In this document: piece after piece, positions 57,445 to 64,000 of the stretch | Position numbering within the stretch: the stretch's first letter is position 1 | Layout: each line of letters starts with the position of its first letter | NCBI GenBank assembly: GCA_013398275.1 | Contig: VZSE01012296.1 | Coordinates: forward strand, 186,001-250,000 | DNA: 64,000 nucleotides | Direction: 5' to 3' | Origin: Promerops cafer | Lineage: Eukaryota > Chordata > Aves > Passeriformes > Nectariniidae | Notes under the pieces: generated by a model | The model's database searches: none | What the model saw: only the letters and a program-made list of their open reading frames with translations | Told to the model about the DNA's origin: nothing | Translations under genes and position numbers: made by a program

Positions 57445-58085
57445 TAAATAGGAGTTTCCCAGGGGATCCTAGTGACTAACTTGAAGAGCTGGAAGTTAGT
57501 TTTCCTCAAGTTCAGAGGCCTGACTTCACTCTTCATCTGACCCATATCCCTCACAACTGCCAATTCCAGAGTGACTGGTGACTGCAGCCCAGACTGCCTC
57601 CAAACTCAGCATCCCCTGTGAGCCCCTGCTGGTCACCAGGACTGCATCCACCCTGGAAGGGATGTCTGTCACCTCTGTGCACTCCCTGCGTCTCCTGGCT
57701 CAGTGCTACTTTTCCAGCAGCTGCAGAGTGGATGGAGTCCCCCAGCAGGACCAGGGCCTGTGATGCCTCCTGGTGCTGGAGCAAGCACTTGGCCAATAGG
57801 CTCCCCTGGATCAGATGGCCTGCAGCAGACACCCACCATGAGGTTTTCCTTTGTATCCTCAGACTCTGATTCTCATCCACAGGCTTTCAACCTGCTCCAG
57901 CTATTATTCAGATATAGCTCTTGGCACCCTCTCCCTCTCCTGATGCAGAGGGTAACACCTCCCCCCTTCTCTCCTGACCCTTCAGAACTGCTGGTAGCCA
58001 TCGAGAGCTACACCCCAGCCATAGGCTTCATCTCACTGGGTTTCAGTAAAGGCAACTAGGCCACAGCTTTCCAGCAGCAAGGTGT
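57445..58085 (-). mobile_element. CR1 LINE relic (ORF2 endonuclease region), degenerate
   Basis: On the minus strand the sequence follows avian CR1 ORF2. In order it has a segment like GTGTAGCTCTCGATGGCTAC, then GTGGGTGTCTGCTGCAGGCC, then codons for SQALVLLGDS (the CR1 endonuclease GDFN region, now decayed), then TTGGAGGCAGTCTGGGCTGC and GGGATATGGGTCA, then a stretch matching the CR1 text after the endonuclease. The catalytic Asp-His pair is degraded (SHQS in place of SDHE), and the frame is interrupted around a 110-codon open segment (57551-57880). It has no 5' end, no reverse transcriptase and no 3' repeat tail, so it is an old internal fragment. It has the same orientation as TLN2. The match is from memory of CR1 consensus sequence, and the edges are approximate. 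Confidence 0.85.
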
Positions 58086-58598
58086 ACTCTTGTTAGTGAC
58101 ACAATGCTCTACTGGCTAATTTAAAAACAAGCAGGGGTCCTGTGTCTTAGAGAATGTTCTTTTAAAAGTACATTGTTTAGGTTTCCAGCTTTTCAGTATT
58201 TTCACTTTGTGATCGTGCACCACATAAACCATAAACATGTGTGTCAGAAGGAACATCAAAAGGCAGCCTAGCACAGTGCCTTGCATTGCAAAATGATGCA
58301 TCCTTATGCTGTCCCTGTCCCAGATGCTCATTTAATCCATTCTGACAAAGCTCCATCAAAACTGGAGTCCACAATATCCACAGCTAAGCTGCTCCATTTT
58401 TATTTTTCTTTTTACTGTTTCTACATTTTGGATGATTCTCCCTCACACAAGTTTTCAACTTAGGTTCTCCACACAGCAAAATAATGTTTTTCCCTTCCCT
58501 ACATAAACAGACATGCAAATTTATCCCTGATATCTTTAACGCACTTTTACAAGTTGGGAACCTGTTACTGCGTCCTCCCACCACCACTCTTTTTTTTT

Positions 58599-59096
58599 TT
58601 ATCCCAGGGTAAAATTCAACTCAAATAAGGAAGGACCTAAATACATCAGTGGTCTGGTTTCCTTCAGTTCAGTGCTCTTGGTTTCAGAGACACCAAAGGA
58701 TGCTTCATCTGAAAAAGAACTTACAAAAAGAGCTCATGACTTATCAGCTTCCTCCAATATTGTGTTCTCAAACTCAAGAGAAAGGTTTTCATTTGCCTCC
58801 TCCAGATTATCCTCAGGCTCTAAATCTCCCCATTCGGCTTTCAGTAACAAATGGGACAGGCAGTTTCCATCTCCTGGGTAACAGCCAGAACAGGACAGCT
58901 GTTTTTTCTCAGAAGATGTAAGAACTTGGTCAAGAAAAAGGCCTGAGATCACAGAGAAAAACAAGGGGAAAATATCTTCCACATTCCCTTTATCTTCTAT
59001 ACATTGATTCACATCACATTTAAATATTTCTCTATGCAAGTAAGGGACTCTTTGTGCTTCACCCAAAACCACGCAGTCTGTGGAATGGCTGACCAA
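58599..59096 (-). other. Unrecognised broken reading frame (possible retrocopy or old exon)
   Basis: A single minus-strand frame stays open for 166 codons except for one TGA (58734-58736). Before it the frame is acidic and helical-looking (WGDLEPEDNLEEANENLSLE, then FENTILEEADKS). After it the frame continues protein-like (SDEASFGVSETKSTELKETR, then PLMYLGPSLFELNFTLG) to a TAA at 58599-58601 that sits directly in a run of 11 A. The stop could be a CGA-to-TGA change. There is no ATG near the start (the upper limit is a TTG after a TAA), and the frame matches no family I can name. It could be a decayed processed copy of a gene, a lost exon, or chance in a stop-poor patch, since the other strand is also fairly open here. 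Confidence 0.3.
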
Positions 59097-60950
59097 AAGT
59101 TAAAAGGATCCTGGAAATTAAGAAAATGTTACATGGAACGATTTGCCTGGTACTGTCTATTCTCTGTGAGTAATAAAGTAGGAAATTTCTAAATCAGACT
59201 GTGACTGATCTGTGCTTGTAAGGTGGGAGACTGGAATAATAAATTATGAATCTGACAGCTCTGGGAGGGATAGCAGCAGCCTCGAGCTCTTAAAAAAGCC
59301 ACAGAGCAGAACTCAGAGAACCCAGTGCCTGCAGATATATATCAGAGTGTGTATGTCAAGGCCTTGAGCTGAACCATCCCAGGGCTCATGCACTGGAATA
59401 TCTGAACAAAACAAAATTCTAACCAGGGCCTGAATTAAGATGAGCAGGCCTTGGTGTGCTCACAGATACCTCGCCAACAAAGCAAACAAGCACAAATATT
59501 TCAAACACTTATTACCCAAGATAATAAGACGTAAGGTAAAGTAATTAGATATTATCCCAAGATGTTATTAAGGATTGAAAGTAAAACAAGAATGAGGCAG
59601 CAGTAAGGTTCTCTAAAGTAACTCCAGGCAGGAGGAATGTGTGCCTCGGGGTTAAGCAGTGATTATACATGATTAGGCAGAGCATCTATGGCAGGAGCAC
59701 CTCCAGCAGGGAAGCAGGAGGGAAACACTGTCCCAGCTGGGTCACCACAGGCTCTGCTCCCTGTACCTTGGCAGCACAAAACTTCAGCAGATACCTCCAT
59801 CATTTGCACAGCCCTCCTGCAAGTCTCACCTGAGTTACTGTATCCTTCCCCAAAGCTCTCTGCCTGGATACATTCTCACTAGAGCTAGGATCCTGTTACT
59901 ACTAAATTACAAAAGGTATGGGCTTAGAAGCAGATACATACTCCATGAGGAGTTAAAATATTTTTCTTTAATAAAATTTCTCTTCATTAAAAAAAGCTTT
60001 CTGAAAATCTAAGGACCAATACTTACAAAACTAAATGTCTCTTCCTATCTTTTAAAGTAGGTATTTTCAGTGAAACAATTTGAACATTAAATACAAAAAA
60101 AATGTTCTTTGATGAAACATTTATAACATATTAAAAGATATTAAGTCTATTTTCCCTGAATGAAATAAATCTGTAAATTGCCTCTCGCAAGTCACAAACT
60201 AATAATTTGAACAAAAGCTTCAACATATTTGTTTGAGAAATGTCCCCAAATTAATAGGAACAAAGTTGATCCCCAAACACCCCCATCCTTAATTTCTACT
60301 GGAAATTAATTTAAAATTGCTTTTCCTCCTGGTGTCATTCAAGAGGAGCAAAACAGAACTAACCAACATCTAGGAATGCCAAAGCTGAGTAACAAATGAA
60401 TTTATTCATATTCTACTGCACCTCTTCCTGCATCAGTTCCAACAGTAGTTTCTAGAAAAGTTTTTTCTAACTAAACAATTTCTACACACTGTCTGTGCTA
60501 CAACAGTAAATGAACAGCTTTTGCATGGATTTACTCTCAAACTTCTTTGTCCCACTTCTGCTTCACCAACAAATGGCTTTCCCAACAAGCTCCTTAGAAA
60601 GCCCCCTGTAACAGTACACAAAAATGAGTTGTCTGCTGCTTGTGAATGCATCCAAGTTAAAATGTTAAGAGCATTGAGATGGATGACACACATATGATCA
60701 AGTTCAGACTTGCCCTAGTTAGAGAGCTTCCATGATTTTTTGGTCAGGCTCATTAAGTGAGTACTAAATCAGTGTAGGATCCAACTCTACACTACTGAAA
60801 ATTTCACAAATCAAATCAATACTCTGCATGTAAGCCTCAGGTAATGTACAAAACAGGTCTCCATTCCACAATACCTTGCTGAGATAAAGCCACAATTACA
60901 GAAATTTCAGAAAAGATGTCCCAAGAACCTAGTTTGTACCTGAGAGTCCA

Positions 60951-60991
60951 GGTAGGTGGCACTGGGTAGGTGGACTGGGTAGGTGGCACTG
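60951..60991. repeat. Three-unit minisatellite
   Basis: Three tandem units of GGTAGGTGGCACTG; the middle unit lacks one C (14, 13 and 14 bp). It lies in the intron upstream of the start-codon exon. Confidence 0.85.
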
Positions 60992-62148
60992 ATCTCATCA
61001 GCTGCTGTACACAGCGACAGAACAAGGCAAGGGGCAGCAAAGTTATCTCAACAAGCATTTTACAAGGCCTCTCAAGAGACATGAAACACAAGGTATTTGG
61101 CTGTTTCTCCCAATACTGACAAGGACAGAAGTTTGCATCACATAATTTCAACAGGAATCAACTATCATCAAGCCAAAAGCATAAAATAAAACAGAATAAA
61201 GATGCATGGGAGAAAGGGGATTTAGAGGGGAAACCAGTTAGTGCACACTGACCTCCCTGATCATGTACCTACTCACCTGGCTTAATTTGTACCATTTCTA
61301 CCCTCATATCTATGGTGTCTGAGCTGATGAGGCCATGATTTTATCTGTATATTCTGAACTGCAGTGCTAAGCAAATAGAGAATGCAAAATGTCAGCTCAA
61401 GGCTATGAGGGCATGTGCATTTCACATCCTTGCCAACCTGAGTGTTGAGGTAACACATAGCCCAAAACCACCTGCATTTCAAAACCAAGCAAATGAGGCT
61501 GCCAAGCACAGACCACACCCATCCAGTTAAAGGAAAGTTGTCACTGCCACTGTGATGGTTAAAAGCAAAGCTCTGCCATGATTTAGTAAAGGCCTGTCAC
61601 CCTGGAGATATTTCTTAACTGGTTCATTCAAGCTTGAGCAAACACAAATCTAGGTCATGAGACTGTCGCAGCCTAAAAGCCTGTATGTGCACATGCTAGT
61701 AGAGGCAAAGCTATGAATTTTTATACTAGACTAACTTTGTAACAAAACCCAATGGAACAGAATCCTCTATTCTTTTCAGTATTCCCACCAACTACCTGCT
61801 GGCACTGGGCACCAGCAATACAGGAGACATGAATTTTCTGTTGTTCACAGAGGTTGAACATCTAATTCTATCGTACATATGAAATACTTGTTTAGTGGAC
61901 TGGTGCTAAGACCTCCATGAACAAAGTGCACTCTGAAGTACAAACCCAGTTGAACTGATAGCTTTGTATACTTCCAAAATTATAAATGCAAATGAAAGCA
62001 TCATCCTTCAAAAATTGAGCATAAAGGAACCACAAGGCAGGCAGACTGACTGCACAGGCATAGAGTAACAACACCCCTGTTACTCTAAACTCACAATGGC
62101 ACCTGTGCCAGCATCTTATCATAAACAAGGTGACACTGCACCTTTCAA

Positions 62149-62170
62149 GGAGCCCTCTCTTCAGGGCTCC
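62149..62170. repeat. Short perfect hairpin
   Basis: GGAGCCCT, a six-base spacer CTCTTC, then AGGGCTCC: an 8 bp perfect stem. It is intronic and too short to name as an RNA gene. Confidence 0.5.
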
Positions 62171-64000
62171 ATTGCCATCAATTTGTAACTCATTTACACC
62201 ACAATGCTCTTAACAGGGCTTAAGGGCTGCCATTAAGAGACTTTCTTAGAAGACTAAGCTGATTCTCCACCAGAGCATGGTATAGGAACCAAACTATCAT
62301 CTGTGGGTTGTATGCCTGAAATGTATGCCCACATGTCACAGCAAGGCCATCATCAACTCCTTGCTGGACAAGACACTGTGAAGATGTCATCATTGGTTGT
62401 TGCCACTCCACTGGGAACTGTGGAGAGAGGTGCTTTCAGGGATAACTATCACTCATGCACAAATATCACACTTGTAAACACTGGACTGGAAGTTGTCTTG
62501 TCAGTAAGGTTAGAATCTCTTCTGGTCAGAAAGGAAACAAAGTATCTCCTAGTTTCCCTCTAATTAGCTTAAAGCAGAAGGCAAGAGCAGCAAACCCACA
62601 GAGGAAAAGCTGATGTTCTAAATGGGAAGTAAGTACAAAGATATCAACCTGGAGGGTCCAGAAGTAGCCTGACAACCTCAGACTCCACAGGCTGAGGTGG
62701 CTAATCAGAGCTCTTGAAGCTTGAACAAGCAACCAAGAAAGCATAACCCTTCCTTCCATCAGTTAGAATACGAGGAACTTAACACTGTACAGCACTAAAC
62801 ATTTTTTATTCTGTTTGCAAGTTTGCACAGACAATTAAAATGCAAGAACTCTCACATGCCCCCCTGCTCTAAGAAAATCCCTGCTCAACCACTATGGCTG
62901 TACACACACACCACACATGCTGATAAGCAAGTTTACCTTAAAAACCTTCAAGAACCTCAGGAAAAATTCACTGCATTTATTTGTAGCATGCAGTACTAAA
63001 TTTTAGAAACAAACTACTTGGGAAAAAAAATCCCCACAGCAAAACAAAGATGAATCAGGACAAGCTTTGAAAGGTTACTATGAGAGCAGGCTGTAATGAT
63101 TAGTAAGCATTAATAGATACCATTCTCAGTCCACGCTTTATATACAGCAACAGCATCTCTTTTGCTGAGAACCCAGCAAGGAAGTTCCCTCAAGCAGAAT
63201 TATGTAAGAGACCAAAATATTTGGGTCTAATTAAGAGCTGTTCATAGGACAGTCAGCTTATTAGCAATTGAACTTCAGCTTGCTTTTAAAATCAAAAGGC
63301 ATATTTGCAAACTGATTTGCTTGTATACATCTTCAAAAGGAAGTATGAACTACAAGGAACTACAGAAGGAATGTCACTGTCCCAAACAGAGCTGAAACAG
63401 CTTTTAGATAAGATTAGCAAAGAGCTTGAATGGAGCTAGTTGTAACAGAGAAATCACAAGCCTCAGGAGAAGGAGTCTTCACTATGGCAGTCAATGACAT
63501 GTCTTTGAAGAAGCCTTCCAGACATTTTCCTATTTTGCAAGAACACTGCAAGAGAAAACCAAAACCAAAAACATGAGTTTCTGTAGAAATCAGAAGAGAA
63601 TCACATCCTTTGGCTAGGTTCCTCCCCCAGAGTCCTTGGGAGGACAGTAGTTAATATATGCACAGATGATTACTAAAATGGTATCTGATGTATAGAAGAC
63701 ATTTTTATTTGGTGTGGGTTTGGTTGAAGGGTTTTTCCCCTCTTTTTAAAGGGTTTGTTGTTGGGTTTTGGAGGAGTGCTTTATTTTTTTAAACCCAACT
63801 CCTGTAAGGTTAATCTAGGTCCATCTCAAACACTGCAACTTGCTTACAGTGGGATATATTCTTATATGCTTACACAGCTTCAAATGTATTTTCTGATCTC
63901 TTGTACCTAGGTAAATTATAGGATAGGAAAAAATAAATGATGATTAAAAATAGTTTCTATTCTGTGGAAAGGTTTGGCTGACAGAAAACTGATTTTCCAA

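Larger units (their letters stand above)
56611..64000 (-). other. TLN2: Intron upstream of the start-codon exon (partial)
   Basis: At least 7.4 kb of intron, inferred from the acceptor at 56611-56612. It contains a CR1 LINE relic (about 57445-58085), a broken 166-codon frame (58599-59096), a three-unit GGTAGGTGG minisatellite (60951-60991) and an 8 bp-stem hairpin (62149-62170). No CpG island, TATA-type promoter or second gene was evident; mammalian TLN2 has its promoters far upstream, so their absence is expected. Confidence 0.75.

Noticed and set aside
59097..59125. A TTAATTTCCAG acceptor-like site upstream of the broken frame at 58599-59096, suggesting an alternative TLN2 exon
   Set aside because: The same frame meets TAA soon after the site, and no donor or link to the TLN2 frame is visible.
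1..64000. The microRNA miR-190a, which lies in a TLN2 intron in mammals
   Set aside because: I looked for its core TATGTTTGATATATT on both strands and did not see it. In mammals it sits nearer the 3' end, so it would be left of this window.

Overview
This window is vertebrate nuclear DNA, most likely from a bird and probably a passerine. The clues are a single long intron-rich gene on the minus strand, avian-type interspersed repeats (a CR1 LINE relic and a solo ERV-L-like LTR resembling songbird elements), short introns, and AT-rich intron sequence around GC- and CpG-richer exons. No prokaryotic features, rRNA, tRNA or CRISPR were seen.

The only gene recognised is TLN2 (talin-2), read right to left. 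The initiator ATG is at 56573-56575, in an exon that carries 35 nt of 5' UTR with an in-frame stop 9 nt before the ATG. From there I placed 42 consecutive coding exons ending at the left edge. Their reading frames join without a break into residues 1 to about 1912 of a protein that is about 2540 residues long in other vertebrates. All 41 internal introns are GT-AG. The encoded part covers the FERM head (F0, F1, F2, F3), the calpain-sensitive linker, and rod bundles R1 to R9 plus part of R10. The rest of R10, R11-R13 with the C-terminal actin-binding site, the dimerisation helix and the 3' UTR lie beyond position 1. Paralogue-specific residues identify talin-2 rather than talin-1, for example the F2 basic patch K258/K274/R276/K280.

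Layout: 1-9174, exons 42-33 (R10 back to R7/R8). 9175-21671, exons 32-26 (R7 to R5), including the two longest rod introns. 21672-37964, exons 25-12 (R5 to R1 and linker), with a solo LTR at about 36380-37314 in intron 12. 37965-56610, exons 11-1 (linker and FERM head), with a 5.1 kb intron after exon 6. 56611-64000 is intron upstream of the start-codon exon. It holds a CR1 relic (about 57445-58085) and an unexplained 166-codon frame broken by one stop (58599-59096). The promoter and upstream non-coding exons are not in the window.

Together the exons make a cytoplasmic adaptor that links integrin beta tails (through F3) to actin and vinculin (through the rod). The sequence keeps the known functional residues for integrin binding, membrane binding, calpain cleavage, KANK binding and autoinhibition. 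I did not find a previously undescribed biological system. The points most worth a second look are the broken intronic frame, the antisense LTR, a related LTR fragment in intron 29, and some weak splice donors.
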